In this document: positions 8,666 through 17,519 of the stretch, piece by piece
How positions within the stretch are numbered: position 1 is the first letter of the stretch
Layout: each line of letters opens with the position of its first letter
Assembly (NCBI GenBank): GCA_003598085.1
Contig: QZKU01000139.1
Location: forward strand, 1-58,344
DNA length: 58,344 nucleotides
DNA from: Candidatus Abyssobacteria bacterium SURF_5
GTDB taxonomy: Bacteria; Abyssobacteria; SURF-5
Direction of reading: 5' to 3'
The notes under the pieces: model-generated
What the model saw: only the letters and a program-made list of their open reading frames with translations
Databases searched by the model: none
What the model was told of the DNA's origin: nothing
Program-made: the position numbers and the translations under genes

Positions 8666-9912
8666 ACCCGGAGCCAAGCGCGAGTCTGGCGGAAGCGGTA
8701 TCCGCATTTAACGACAGCACACAGCAATTGCAGCGCGCATATATCGCGCTTCAGGTCAAATTCGCGGCGCTCAACCGCAAGCTCGAGGAGACGAACCGCG
8801 AACTCAATCACAAAGTAGGCGAGTTGAGCGAAGTCAAGGAATATCTCAACAGCATTCTCCAGAGTGTCACGAATGGAGTGATCGCTCAAAGACCGGACGG
8901 TACCATTACCGCGTTCAACACAGCCGCCGAAAAGATTACCGGCCTGAACAGCGCCGACGTTCTTGGAAGAAGATATGAAGATGTTTTCGAGAGCCCGTTC
9001 AGCATGGCTGCTCCGGCAAACGCTGCCGGCGGCGCCGCGGACAATAGACATGTGACGCGTGAGATGAAGGTTAAAAGACGCCCGGCATTTCCCGTGCGGG
9101 AAAGCACTTCGCGCACGCGCGACAGCCGCGGGCGACTGACTGGCGCCGTGAAGGTGTTTGAAGATCTGAGTGAGTTGCGCGATTTGGAAGAGCAGGCCCG
9201 GCGGCAGGACCGGCTGGCGGCGCTCGGGCAAATGTCGGCGACCGTCGCTCATGAAATCCGCAATCCACTCGGCGGGATCGAGGGCTTTGCTTCGCTGCTG
9301 GCGCGCGATTTCGATGCGGACGACCCGCGTCTCAAACTGGTGACAAAGATTCAGGAGGGCGCACGCAGTCTCAATCGGATTGTGAGCGAGTTGCTGTTAT
9401 TCACGCGGCCAATGAAACTGAACTGTCAGGAGTTTGAGGTCAGCACTTTGATATCAAACGTCCTTGGATATCTTTCGGAGGAAATCAAGAGATCCCGAAT
9501 CTGCGTACACAAGAAGCCGGGGCCGAAGAAAGGCAAACTTCACGGTGATTTCGAGCAGTTGAAACAGGTACTGCTGAATATCATGTTGAATGCAATTCAG
9601 GCGATGCCGGGCGGCGGGGCTTTAGATATCGCTTGCCGCAGGCGGAGGCTTCCTCCGGGGGCTCTGGCGGCGTTGGGATCTTGCCGCAACGGGACGTGGC
9701 TGGACATCGGCATAAAGGACACGGGTCCGGGAATCGACGAGGCCAAGGTTCCCCTGATTTTCAATCCGTTCTATACGACAAAGGAAAAAGGAACGGGGCT
9801 TGGATTGGCCATCGCCTCGAAGATCATTGAAGCGCATAACGGGCAGATAGTTGTTACGAATCCGCCTGAAGGCGGAGCGTTATTTACGATATCAGTTCCA
9901 TCGGCAGGTTAG
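8632..9912 (+). CDS. flrB: FlrB/FleS-type PAS histidine kinase (flagellar)
   Basis: A 426-residue soluble kinase. It has an N-terminal coiled coil (about 15-70), one PAS domain (about 70-180), a HisKA domain with VAHEIRNPLGG (His207) and a HATPase domain (about 300-424) with DTGPGI and GTGLGLAI boxes. The sequence after the histidine (GIEGFASLLARD) is characteristic of FleS/FlrB kinases that phosphorylate the NtrC-type regulator of class III flagellar genes. The GTG at 8632 has AAAGGA (8618-8623) at ideal spacing and overlaps the previous gene by 34 bases. The regulator gene follows 25 bases downstream, so the two form a cognate pair. Confidence 0.9.
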   Translation: MQTTVHERNWLNPEPSASLAEAVSAFNDSTQQLQRAYIALQVKFAALNRKLEETNRELNHKVGELSEVKEYLNSILQSVTNGVIAQRPDGTITAFNTAAEKITGLNSADVLGRRYEDVFESPFSMAAPANAAGGAADNRHVTREMKVKRRPAFPVRESTSRTRDSRGRLTGAVKVFEDLSELRDLEEQARRQDRLAALGQMSATVAHEIRNPLGGIEGFASLLARDFDADDPRLKLVTKIQEGARSLNRIVSELLLFTRPMKLNCQEFEVSTLISNVLGYLSEEIKRSRICVHKKPGPKKGKLHGDFEQLKQVLLNIMLNAIQAMPGGGALDIACRRRRLPPGALAALGSCRNGTWLDIGIKDTGPGIDEAKVPLIFNPFYTTKEKGTGLGLAIASKIIEAHNGQIVVTNPPEGGALFTISVPSAG

Positions 9913-9937
9913 GGATGAATGAGAGCGGAGGCTTCAC

Positions 9938-11326
9938 ATGCCGCGCGCACAGATTCTAGTAATCGACGATGAGCCGCTCATGCGCGACTTTCTCGAAGAA
10001 ACTCTTTTTCGGGCGGGATATGAGCTAATCACTGCGGCCGACGGCAACGCCGGTCTGGACGAAATCAAAAATAACGCATTCGATCTCATCGTCACCGACC
10101 TCAAGATGCCGGGAATCGACGGGCTTGAACTGCTGAGCAACGTGAAGAGAATACAGCCGGACACCTCGGTTGTCATCATGACGGCCTATGCCTCGGTCGA
10201 GACGGCGGTACAGGCGCTCAAGGCCGGCGCCGCGGATTACATCATGAAGCCGTTCACTCCGGATGAGATCGAGCACGTGGTGAGGAAGGCTTTATACGAG
10301 CGCAAGCTGGAAAACGAAAACAGGTATCTTCGTTCGGAGATCGAGCAGAGCTTTAATTTTCAGGAAATGGTCGGATCAAGTCAGGCGATGCTTGCGATCT
10401 ACGACCAAATAAAGAAGATTTCACAGAGCAAGGCATCCGTGCTGATCCGCGGCGAGAGCGGGACCGGCAAGGAATTGATCGCACGCGCGATCCATTACGC
10501 AAGTCCGCGCAAAGACAAGCCGTTCATCAAGATAAATTGTGCGGCGCTTGCGCCGACTTTGCTTGAAAGCGAACTGTTTGGCCATGAGAAGGGCTCGTTC
10601 ACCCATGCCATCAACAAAAAGATCGGCCGATTTGAATTAGCCGATGAAGGGACGCTCCTGCTGGACGAAATAGGAGAGATGGATCCCGGCCTGCAGAGCA
10701 AGTTGCTGCGCGTGCTGCAGGAGAAGGAGTTCGAGCGGGTCGGCGGGACCAAACCGATCAAGGTGGATGCGAGAATCATCAGCACGACGAATCGGGATCT
10801 GGAAACCGCAATCGAACAGCAGCGGTTCCGCGAGGATCTGTACTTCAGGTTGAATGTCATTCCGATCAAGATAACGCCCTTGCGCGACCGCAAGGAAGAC
10901 ATACCGGCACTGGCCCAACATTTTTTGAAGAAGCATGCCCTGGAAAACAACGACCAAATGAAGAAGTTGGATCCCGAGGCTCTTGCCCTGCTGATGCGCC
11001 ACAACTGGCCGGGCAACGTGAGAGAACTGGAGAATTGTATTGAGCGTGCCGTGGTTCTTTGTCCCGGAGAATCGATCACCCCGGAATACTTTGCATTCCC
11101 TCTACAGAAAACCCGGCCGCAGTCTTCGGACGGCGTCTTTTTACCAGAAAGCGCAACGATCGGAGAGGCTGAACGGCTGATGATATTGCATACGCTGAAG
11201 AGAACCAATAACAACAAGACGCGGACGGCGGAAATCCTGGATATCAGTGTGCGAACGTTGAGGAATAAGCTCAAGGAATACCGGGAAAACGGTTTGGCGG
11301 AGGCTGTTTCATCGGATGAAGGCTGA
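9938..11326 (+). CDS. flrC: FlrC/FleR-type sigma-54 response regulator
   Basis: A 462-residue NtrC-family activator. Residues 1-120 form a receiver with Asp54 as phosphoacceptor (TDLKMPG), the conserved T in MTAYAS and K in MKPF. The AAA+ domain (about 145-380) has Walker A GESGTGKE (from 172), Walker B LLLDEIGEM and the arginine-finger region FREDLYFRLNV. The C-terminus (about 415-455) is a Fis-type DNA-binding helix-turn-helix. The loop that touches sigma-54, normally GAFTGA, reads GSFTHA (219-224): Phe and Thr are kept but the second Gly is His. It should activate flagellar promoters such as the one at 11533. Ribosome-binding site GCGGAGG precedes the ATG. Confidence 0.92.
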   Translation: MPRAQILVIDDEPLMRDFLEETLFRAGYELITAADGNAGLDEIKNNAFDLIVTDLKMPGIDGLELLSNVKRIQPDTSVVIMTAYASVETAVQALKAGAADYIMKPFTPDEIEHVVRKALYERKLENENRYLRSEIEQSFNFQEMVGSSQAMLAIYDQIKKISQSKASVLIRGESGTGKELIARAIHYASPRKDKPFIKINCAALAPTLLESELFGHEKGSFTHAINKKIGRFELADEGTLLLDEIGEMDPGLQSKLLRVLQEKEFERVGGTKPIKVDARIISTTNRDLETAIEQQRFREDLYFRLNVIPIKITPLRDRKEDIPALAQHFLKKHALENNDQMKKLDPEALALLMRHNWPGNVRELENCIERAVVLCPGESITPEYFAFPLQKTRPQSSDGVFLPESATIGEAERLMILHTLKRTNNNKTRTAEILDISVRTLRNKLKEYRENGLAEAVSSDEG

Positions 11327-11532
11327 TTTTTCCCGTTCTGCAATGGCGGCAGCAATCTCACTTGCTGCGAGAACCCACGAGAAAAAGGCGAAACCGCTCC
11401 GTTTCACATCCCGGCATTTTTTTCCGCACAAAGTGGCAGTTTTTACCTGGAGTCGAGAAAGCGTTTTCTTCTTCAACAATTTAACCCACTGCGTGGCAAG
11501 GTCTTACGATTTATTGTCACATGCAGTTCTCA

Positions 11533-11548
11533 TGGCACAGTTATTGCC
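11533..11548 (+). promoter_or_regulatory. sigma-54 promoter of the flagellar operon
   Basis: TGGCACAGTTATTGCC matches the -24/-12 consensus TGGCAC-N5-TTGC exactly, with 10 bases between the invariant GG (11534-11535) and GC (11546-11547). It lies about 65 bases before flgB, in the 284-base gap after the sigma-54 activator gene. The expected transcript starts near 11559, giving a leader of about 50 bases. Confidence 0.85.
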
Positions 11549-11610
11549 CGGAAAAAGGCATCGACGGATATGCCGAATTTCGACTTGAATGGTCCGATTA
11601 GGGAGGCGCC

Positions 11611-12003
11611 GTGAGTACTAGCGAAGTTACAACCATACTCGAGCACGTGCTCGGAGTTTTGGAGGCATCGCAGCGCGTACTCGCGAATAACGTGGCCAAT
11701 GCGAACACTCCGAATTTCACCCCGACTCGTATTTCATTCGCCGATAGCCTTCGACAAGCGATGCAAAGCAGCGGTTCGATTTCTCTGAGGGTAACGAGTC
11801 CCGGGCATATCAGGCAGCCTTCGGCGCGGCCCGCGCTGGTTACCGCAGCCGACGACTATGCGGCCGGGCGGACTGACGAGAGTAAGTTTGACGTGGATCG
11901 GGAGATGGTCGAAGTACTGAAGAACTCCAGCAGTTACGACGTTTTTTCCAGCATATTAAGGGGCCGGTATCAGCAAGTGCGCGACGTACTGCGGATGCCA
12001 TAA
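11611..12003 (+). CDS. flgB: flagellar basal-body rod protein FlgB
   Basis: A 130-residue proximal rod protein and the first gene of the operon. It has the rod/hook N-terminal signature LANNVANANTPNFTPTRISF and an amphipathic C-terminal helix (DREMVEVLKNSSSYDVFSSIL) that packs in the rod. Length is typical. It is secreted by the flagellar export apparatus and assembles in the periplasm on the MS ring and FliE. The start is GTG at 11611 with GGGAGGC just upstream. FlgC follows after 12 bases. Confidence 0.95.
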   Translation: MSTSEVTTILEHVLGVLEASQRVLANNVANANTPNFTPTRISFADSLRQAMQSSGSISLRVTSPGHIRQPSARPALVTAADDYAAGRTDESKFDVDREMVEVLKNSSSYDVFSSILRGRYQQVRDVLRMP

Positions 12004-12015
12004 GAGGATGAGGGA

Positions 12016-12429
12016 ATGCCGATATTCTCAGCCTTGGATATAAGCGCGAGCGGGCTCTACGCTGAGCGGGTGCGAATGGATGTGATTGCGAACAACCTTG
12101 CCAATGTCAATTCCACTCGCACGGCTGAAGGGGGGCCGTTCCGGCGACAGCTTGTGATTCTGAAATCGATGGGGGCCGGCGGTGCGCCTTATGGTTCTGC
12201 CGGAGTCCGGGTGGCGGGAGTTGTTGACGATCCGACGCCTTTCCCCGTCGTATACGATCCCGGCCATCCCGATGCGGATGCAGATGGTTACCTGCAGATG
12301 CCGAATGTGAGCGTTGTGGAAGAGATGGTTGACATGATGACCGCTCTGAGAGCCTATGAGGCCAATATAACGGCTATTGACGCGACGAAGTCGATGCTGG
12401 GGCGCACGCTGGATATCATCAGGGAATAG
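12016..12429 (+). CDS. flgC: flagellar basal-body rod protein FlgC
   Basis: A 137-residue proximal rod protein. The N-terminal rod signature ALDISASGLYAERVRMDVI is followed by NNLANVNSTRTAEGGPFRRQ, and the C-terminus has the family helix VSVVEEMVDMMTALRAYEANI. Length is normal. It builds the rod with FlgB, FlgF and FlgG. The start ATG has AGAGGATGAGGG upstream. Confidence 0.95.
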   Translation: MPIFSALDISASGLYAERVRMDVIANNLANVNSTRTAEGGPFRRQLVILKSMGAGGAPYGSAGVRVAGVVDDPTPFPVVYDPGHPDADADGYLQMPNVSVVEEMVDMMTALRAYEANITAIDATKSMLGRTLDIIRE

Positions 12430-12478
12430 AAAAGGCTGGACGGCTGATCGGCCAACGTAAAGAGAAGGGAACAGGGCA

Positions 12479-12793
12479 ATGGCTGATGAAATCTTGATCG
12501 GCGGCATAAACGCTCCGCAACCCATTCTTCCGGCGATACCGAAGCCGAGCGTTCAACAGCCGGAGGAGGCTGGTCTCTCGTTCAAGGATTATCTGGCGAA
12601 CTCGATCAGCGAGATCCAGCAATTGCAGACGGCGGCTGACGAGACGATCGGCAAATTGATCACCGGCGAGATCACCAACGTGAGCGAAGCGATGGTCGCC
12701 ATAGAGAAGGCGAATGCCGCCTTTCTAACGTTGTTGCAGGTTCGCAACAAGATCATTTCGGCTTACGATCAGATTCAGCGGATGCAGGTGTAA
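12479..12793 (+). CDS. fliE: flagellar hook-basal body protein FliE
   Basis: A 104-residue adaptor between the MS ring (FliF) and the rod (FlgB). The C-terminal two thirds match the family: SFKDYLANSISEI, then GEITNVSEAMVAIEKANAAF and LLQVRNKIISAYDQIQRMQV. The first 35 residues are proline-rich and variable. A ribosome-binding site (AGAGAAGGGA) precedes the ATG. It is exported early in assembly. Confidence 0.94.
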   Translation: MADEILIGGINAPQPILPAIPKPSVQQPEEAGLSFKDYLANSISEIQQLQTAADETIGKLITGEITNVSEAMVAIEKANAAFLTLLQVRNKIISAYDQIQRMQV

Positions 12794-12823
12794 CGGGGCG
12801 GCGGAGGGAGAAGGCGCGCATAA

Positions 12824-14386
12824 ATGGATTTTCTTCGTCAGTTGTATCAGCAGACGAGCAGGCTATGGAACGCATTGAACGTTCAGCAGCGGTTTTTCCT
12901 GGTCCTCTGTTTCGGAGGTGTGTTCGCGGGGTTGCTTTACCTTATCGTCTTCCAGACGACTCCCCGGTATGGCACACTCTTCAGCAACCTCCAGCAGTCG
13001 GATGCCGGTGAGATAGCCGCAAAGTTGAAAGAGGGCGGTATTCCCTTCACACCATCCGACGATGGCTCCAGTATCAGTGTTCCGGCGGCGCGGGTTGCGG
13101 AGACGCGCCTGCTCCTCGCGCAGGAAGGCCTGCCTCGCGGCGGCGGAGTCGGCTACGAGATTTTCAACCAGTCGCGACTGGGGATCACCAGCTTCGAGCA
13201 GAAGATCAATCTGAAGCGTGCCATCGAAGGCGAACTCGCCCGGACGATCAATCAACTCAAAGAGGTTCGGTGGTCGCGCGTCCAGATTGCGATGCCGGAA
13301 GAACGGCTCTATACCGACCAGCAACAGCAGCCGAGCGCGTCGGTTTTTCTCGAATTGGCGATCGCGGATTCGCTGGACCGGCGTCAAATCAAGAGCATCC
13401 AGCACCTGGTGGCGAGCAGCGTTGAGGGGTTGAATCCGGGAAATGTGACGATTCTGGACCAATATGCGAATCTGCTTGCGATGCCAACCGAGCCCTCGAT
13501 GGCTCCTTCCGAAATGAGCGCGACGCAATTCGAGATGCGCTCGCGGGTCGAGAAGTACTACCACGACAAGCTCAAGAGCATGTTCGACCGGATCCTCGGC
13601 CCGGGCAACTCGGTGGTGAGCGTTTCGATAGAGTTGGACTTCGATCAGATCGAAAGGACGGAAGAGAAGTTCGACCCGGACAGCGTGGCGGTTCGCAGCG
13701 AGCAGCGTCAGAAGGAGAAAACGATGCTGCCGGCGGGCGCTGGGGGAGTTGCGGGCATCAGCTCGAACCTGCCCGAGGTTGCCTCGCTGAGCGCGCAAAG
13801 GGGTCCCCTCAGAGAAGCCTCTTTTGCGATCACGAATTACGAAATCAGCAGGACCGTCGACCACATCATAAAATCGCAATCGAGCATCAAGAGCATCTCG
13901 GTTGCAGTTGTGGTCGATGGCACGAACAACAGAATCAGCAAGCCGGACGGCATCACGACGGTCGAGTATGTGCCGCGCAGCGACGATGAACTGGATAAGT
14001 ATCGACGAATGGTGCTGGCGGCGGTGGGAGAGCCGGCGGTGAAAAACGTTGAAGTCATCAATGTGCCTTTGAGCACAGCCGCCGTTGAGAAAGAGCGCGA
14101 GATCGCCGTTGCCGCTCAAAGGGAACAGACTCGCGACCTGTATTTTTCAATTGCGAAAACGGCGATTACCATTGTCGCGCTTCTTCTCTTATTTTTCCTT
14201 GTTCGCTCGCTGGTCAAGCGAATCATTCCGGCGCTTCCGCCGGTGCTGCACAAAGATGAAATCGGCGGCCATGTGGACCTGGTGAGCGGCGGCGAGATAG
14301 ATCTTACAACTGACGTGAAGGAACTCGTCGAGAACAAGCCCGACGAGGCGGCCTCTTTACTCAAAGTCTGGTTGAAGGAACAGTGA
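12824..14386 (+). CDS. fliF: flagellar MS-ring protein FliF
   Basis: A 520-residue MS-ring protein. Transmembrane helices lie at about 22-46 and 439-462. Between them is the large periplasmic part with ring-building motifs, including the GLPRGGGVGYEIF and RAIEGELARTI regions. The C-terminal cytoplasmic tail (about 490-520, ending in EAASLLKVWLKEQ) is the usual FliG-binding helix. It is slightly shorter than the enteric protein (about 550) but complete. GGAGGGAGAAGG precedes the ATG. Confidence 0.95.
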   Translation: MDFLRQLYQQTSRLWNALNVQQRFFLVLCFGGVFAGLLYLIVFQTTPRYGTLFSNLQQSDAGEIAAKLKEGGIPFTPSDDGSSISVPAARVAETRLLLAQEGLPRGGGVGYEIFNQSRLGITSFEQKINLKRAIEGELARTINQLKEVRWSRVQIAMPEERLYTDQQQQPSASVFLELAIADSLDRRQIKSIQHLVASSVEGLNPGNVTILDQYANLLAMPTEPSMAPSEMSATQFEMRSRVEKYYHDKLKSMFDRILGPGNSVVSVSIELDFDQIERTEEKFDPDSVAVRSEQRQKEKTMLPAGAGGVAGISSNLPEVASLSAQRGPLREASFAITNYEISRTVDHIIKSQSSIKSISVAVVVDGTNNRISKPDGITTVEYVPRSDDELDKYRRMVLAAVGEPAVKNVEVINVPLSTAAVEKEREIAVAAQREQTRDLYFSIAKTAITIVALLLLFFLVRSLVKRIIPALPPVLHKDEIGGHVDLVSGGEIDLTTDVKELVENKPDEAASLLKVWLKEQ

Positions 14387-14420
14387 CTGGGACGCTAACC
14401 CGAGAAGGCGGCATGTTTTT

Positions 14421-15434
14421 ATGATTGATCCTTCCGAACTCTCCGGCAAGCAAAAGGCGGCCATCCTGATGGTGACGCTTGGCAGTGAATCCTCATCGAA
14501 GATCATGAAGCAGCTCGATCCGGAACTGCTCGAGGAATTGACGTTCGAGATCGCCAGCCTGGGCAGCATTCCTCCCGAATTGAAGCGGAAGGTGGTTGAA
14601 GAATTCGTCCATATGGCCCAGGCAAAGGATTTTCTCTCATACGGCGGAGTGGAATATGCGCGCGAGACGTTAAACAAAGCCGTCGGGATCGAGAAAGCCG
14701 CAGAGATATTGACTCGCCTGGAAACCGCAATCAAGGAAACGCCGTTTGAGTTCGTGCGCAAGGCCGATCCAAGCCAGATCCTGAGTTTCATTCAGGACGA
14801 GCATCCGCAGACCATTGCGCTCGTATTGGCTCATCTGACGCCCGCCGTTGCTGCTATGGTGCTTGCGGCGCTGCCGGAAGAGTTACAGACCGAAGTCATT
14901 TATCGTGTTTCCAACATGGAGCAGACCTCGCCGGAAATCATTCGAGACGTTGAGATGGTTTTGGAGCGCAAACTTGCTTCGGTTATCAGGCCGGAGATGA
15001 CGAAGGTCGGCGGAGTGAAAAATGTAGCGGAGCTATTGAACCGCGTCGATCGCGCGACCGAGAAAAGTATTCTCTCCAATCTCACCGAACGTGATCCCGA
15101 GCTGGCCAATGAGGTACGCAGCCTGATGTTCGTATTTGACGATATTGTCATGGTGACCGACGCGGGGATTCAGCGGACACTAAAGGAGATAGAAAACAAG
15201 GATCTGACGCTTGCGCTCAAGGCCGCTAATGAGGACGTAAAGAACAAGATATTCAGCAACATGTCGAATCGCGCGACCGAGATGGTTAGAGAGGACATGG
15301 AATATATGGGGCCGGTAAGACTTCGCGACGTCGAGGCGGCGCAGATGCGGATTGTCGAGGTAATTCGGCGCCTTGAGGATGCCGGCGAAATCGTCATTCT
15401 CGGGCGCGAAGACGAGGATAAGCTCGTTGTCTAA
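14421..15434 (+). CDS. fliG: flagellar motor switch protein FliG
   Basis: A 337-residue rotor protein. All three armadillo-like domains are present. The N-terminal part binds FliF (LSGKQKAAILMVTLG), the middle part carries the EHPQTIALVLAHL segment, and the C-terminal part has the torque helix with charged residues (VRSLMFVFDDIVMVTDAGIQ, DLTLALKAA). The family-typical MREDMEYMGPVRLRDVE-like segment is seen as VREDMEYMGPVRLRDVE. Full length. It couples MotA/MotB to rotation in the C ring. The gene order fliF-fliG-fliH is conserved. Confidence 0.96.
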   Translation: MIDPSELSGKQKAAILMVTLGSESSSKIMKQLDPELLEELTFEIASLGSIPPELKRKVVEEFVHMAQAKDFLSYGGVEYARETLNKAVGIEKAAEILTRLETAIKETPFEFVRKADPSQILSFIQDEHPQTIALVLAHLTPAVAAMVLAALPEELQTEVIYRVSNMEQTSPEIIRDVEMVLERKLASVIRPEMTKVGGVKNVAELLNRVDRATEKSILSNLTERDPELANEVRSLMFVFDDIVMVTDAGIQRTLKEIENKDLTLALKAANEDVKNKIFSNMSNRATEMVREDMEYMGPVRLRDVEAAQMRIVEVIRRLEDAGEIVILGREDEDKLVV

Positions 15435-16161
15435 GATAATCAAACCGCACCAGAGAGACGAAGTTTCAAAGGTCAAAAAGTTCGAAAAGAAGAATTTGGC
15501 GATTGTCTTGCCGTCACAAGACTCAGACCTGTCGCCGGCCTCGCCCGAGCAGGATTCCCCCCCTGTAAGCGAGCGACTTGACCAGGCGAACCCGCCCGAT
15601 GATGCTGAGAAGAAAGGCCGTCAGCCCATACCGAAAGCTCATGCCGAGCATGCTTATCTCCTGGCGCAGGAGCAGGGGTACCAAGAGGGCCTTGCGCGGG
15701 GGCGCGAGGAGGCTTTGAAGGCGCTGGAGGAAGCGAAGCAAGCTTCCGCTGAAGTGCTGGACTCTCTGGTGGCGCAGTTGAAGAGCCAGGAAGCCGACAT
15801 GATGCGCTTGCTGGTGCCTCGCCTGGCCGATCTGGCCACCGAACTTGCGAGGCGGATCATTCACCGGGAGATCAGCACCGACCGGACGCTCGTAAGGGTG
15901 CAGGCTCAGGAAGCGATCGGAAAAATCCTGGAGCGCGAGAAGTTGATCATTCGGGTGAACCCGGCGGACGAAGACATCATGAAAAGCCACAAACAGCCGC
16001 TCATGAGCATGTTCGACGGGATCGAGAAGATCGAAGTCATCGGCGATCAGAGTATCGAGCGGGGAGGATGTATTATCGAGACGCATCTCGTCAAGGTGGA
16101 TGCGCAGCCTCGTTCTCAACTGCAAGCGGCGCGAAAGACGTTGCTTGCGGACGCGGAATAA
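15427..16161 (+). CDS. fliH: flagellar assembly protein FliH
   Basis: A FliH-type regulator of the export ATPase, 244 residues from TTG 15427. It has the N-terminal variable segment, the repeated glycine/alanine-heptad region (YLLAQEQGYQEGLARGREEALKALEEA) and the C-terminal V-ATPase-E-like domain (LVPRLADLATELARRIIHREI and VIGDQSIERGGCIIET). TTG with GAGGAT upstream overlaps the fliG stop by 8 bases. ATG codons at 15373 and 15379 would add up to 18 residues but lie deep inside fliG. It binds FliI in the cytosol. Confidence 0.88.
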   Translation: MSKIIKPHQRDEVSKVKKFEKKNLAIVLPSQDSDLSPASPEQDSPPVSERLDQANPPDDAEKKGRQPIPKAHAEHAYLLAQEQGYQEGLARGREEALKALEEAKQASAEVLDSLVAQLKSQEADMMRLLVPRLADLATELARRIIHREISTDRTLVRVQAQEAIGKILEREKLIIRVNPADEDIMKSHKQPLMSMFDGIEKIEVIGDQSIERGGCIIETHLVKVDAQPRSQLQAARKTLLADAE

Positions 16162-17519
16162 TGAACATATTGCCTGAAATCCAGAGTTGGCGCGAGCGGA
16201 TAGAGAAGGCGGAACTGATAAAGACTTGCGGAAAAGTGACGCGGGTGACCGGTTTGATTGTCGAATCGACCAGTCCGGGTCTTTCGCTCGGGCAGATGTG
16301 TACGATTTATCCCGGCAATGGAACGAAACCAGCTCTTGCCGAGGTCGTCGGTTTTCGCGACAGCAAGGCGTTGTTAATTCCGCTCGGCGACATTCGGGGG
16401 GTCGCGCCCGGCAGTGTTGTGCAGCCCTGCGACAGGCCGTTGAAGATGCGTGTAGGCCCCGATATGCTCGGCCGCGTGATCGACGGCACCGGACAGCCCA
16501 TTGATGGGAAAGGCCCGATCCGATTGGAAGATGAATATCCCGTCATGGGAGAGCCAATCAATCCAATGCATCGCCGTCGCATCACCGAGCCGCTTCCTCT
16601 CGGCATCAGGTCGATCGACGCCTGTCTCACGTGCGGGAAAGGACAGAGGCTGGGCATTTTCTCGGGCAGCGGTGTGGGAAAGAGCGTGCTTTTAGGAATG
16701 ATCGCGCGCAACACGGAGGCCAAAGTCAACGTCATCGCTCTTATCGGTGAGCGGGGAAGAGAAGTGAAGGATTTTATTGAGAAGGATCTGGGTGAAGAGG
16801 GATTAAAGCGATCCGTGGTCGTGGTCGTTACATCGGATCAACCCGCCCTGCTCAGGTTGCACGGCGCCTTTGTCGCCACCGCTATCGCCGAGTATTTTCG
16901 CGACCTCGGGCACGACGTGTTGCTCATGATGGACTCGGTCACCCGGTTTGCGATGGCGCAGCGCGAGATCGGACTGGCAGCGGGCGAACCCCCCACGACG
17001 AAAGGATATCCGCCGTCGATGTTTATGCTGCTGCCGAAATTGTTCGAGCGGGCCGGCGCGTCGCCTGTGGGCAGCATCACGGGGATTTATACGGTTTTTG
17101 TCGAAGCTGATGACTTCAATGAGCCGATTTCCGATACCGCCCGTTCCTTGCTGGACGGCCACATCATGCTGTCGCGGAACCTCGCCGCACAGGGCCTTTA
17201 TCCTGCGGTCGATCTGCTCGACAGCATTAGCCGCTTGATGGTTGATATCGTCCCGGAAGAGCAGGTCGGCCTCGCGCACATTGCGCGGGACGTTCTCGCC
17301 ACGCACCGCGAGGCCCAGGATTTAATCAATATCGGCGCGTATGTCAAGGGGAGCAATGCAAAGATCGATTACGCGCAATCGAAAATCGACGAAATGAGCC
17401 GGTTCCTCAAACAGAAAATGAATGAGAAAGCTTCTTTTGAGGGAAGCGTAGCGGGCCTGTATGAGGTATTCGGAGATCGTCTCGCCCAGATACAGGAACC
17501 GGCAGCGAAGGCCGTATGA
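16161..17519 (+). CDS. fliI: flagellum-specific ATPase FliI
   Basis: A 452-residue ATPase of the flagellar type III export apparatus, related to F1-beta. Walker A is GSGVGKS (from about residue 169). Further family signatures are ALIGERGREVKDFI, the LLMMDSVTRFAMAQREIGL Walker B region and GEPPTTKGYPPS. The ATG overlaps the fliH stop by one base (TAATG). Upstream in-frame codons exist but extend into fliH and lack family similarity. Complete and highly conserved. Confidence 0.96.
   Translation: MNILPEIQSWRERIEKAELIKTCGKVTRVTGLIVESTSPGLSLGQMCTIYPGNGTKPALAEVVGFRDSKALLIPLGDIRGVAPGSVVQPCDRPLKMRVGPDMLGRVIDGTGQPIDGKGPIRLEDEYPVMGEPINPMHRRRITEPLPLGIRSIDACLTCGKGQRLGIFSGSGVGKSVLLGMIARNTEAKVNVIALIGERGREVKDFIEKDLGEEGLKRSVVVVVTSDQPALLRLHGAFVATAIAEYFRDLGHDVLLMMDSVTRFAMAQREIGLAAGEPPTTKGYPPSMFMLLPKLFERAGASPVGSITGIYTVFVEADDFNEPISDTARSLLDGHIMLSRNLAAQGLYPAVDLLDSISRLMVDIVPEEQVGLAHIARDVLATHREAQDLINIGAYVKGSNAKIDYAQSKIDEMSRFLKQKMNEKASFEGSVAGLYEVFGDRLAQIQEPAAKAV

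Noticed and set aside
11316-11588. 90-residue plus-strand frame before flgB
   Set aside because: It covers the sigma-54 promoter, starts inside flrC, and has low-quality sequence.
12863-14119. 418-residue minus-strand frame inside fliF
   Set aside because: A long antisense frame in a GC-rich gene; rich in His and Arg, without start signals or family motifs.
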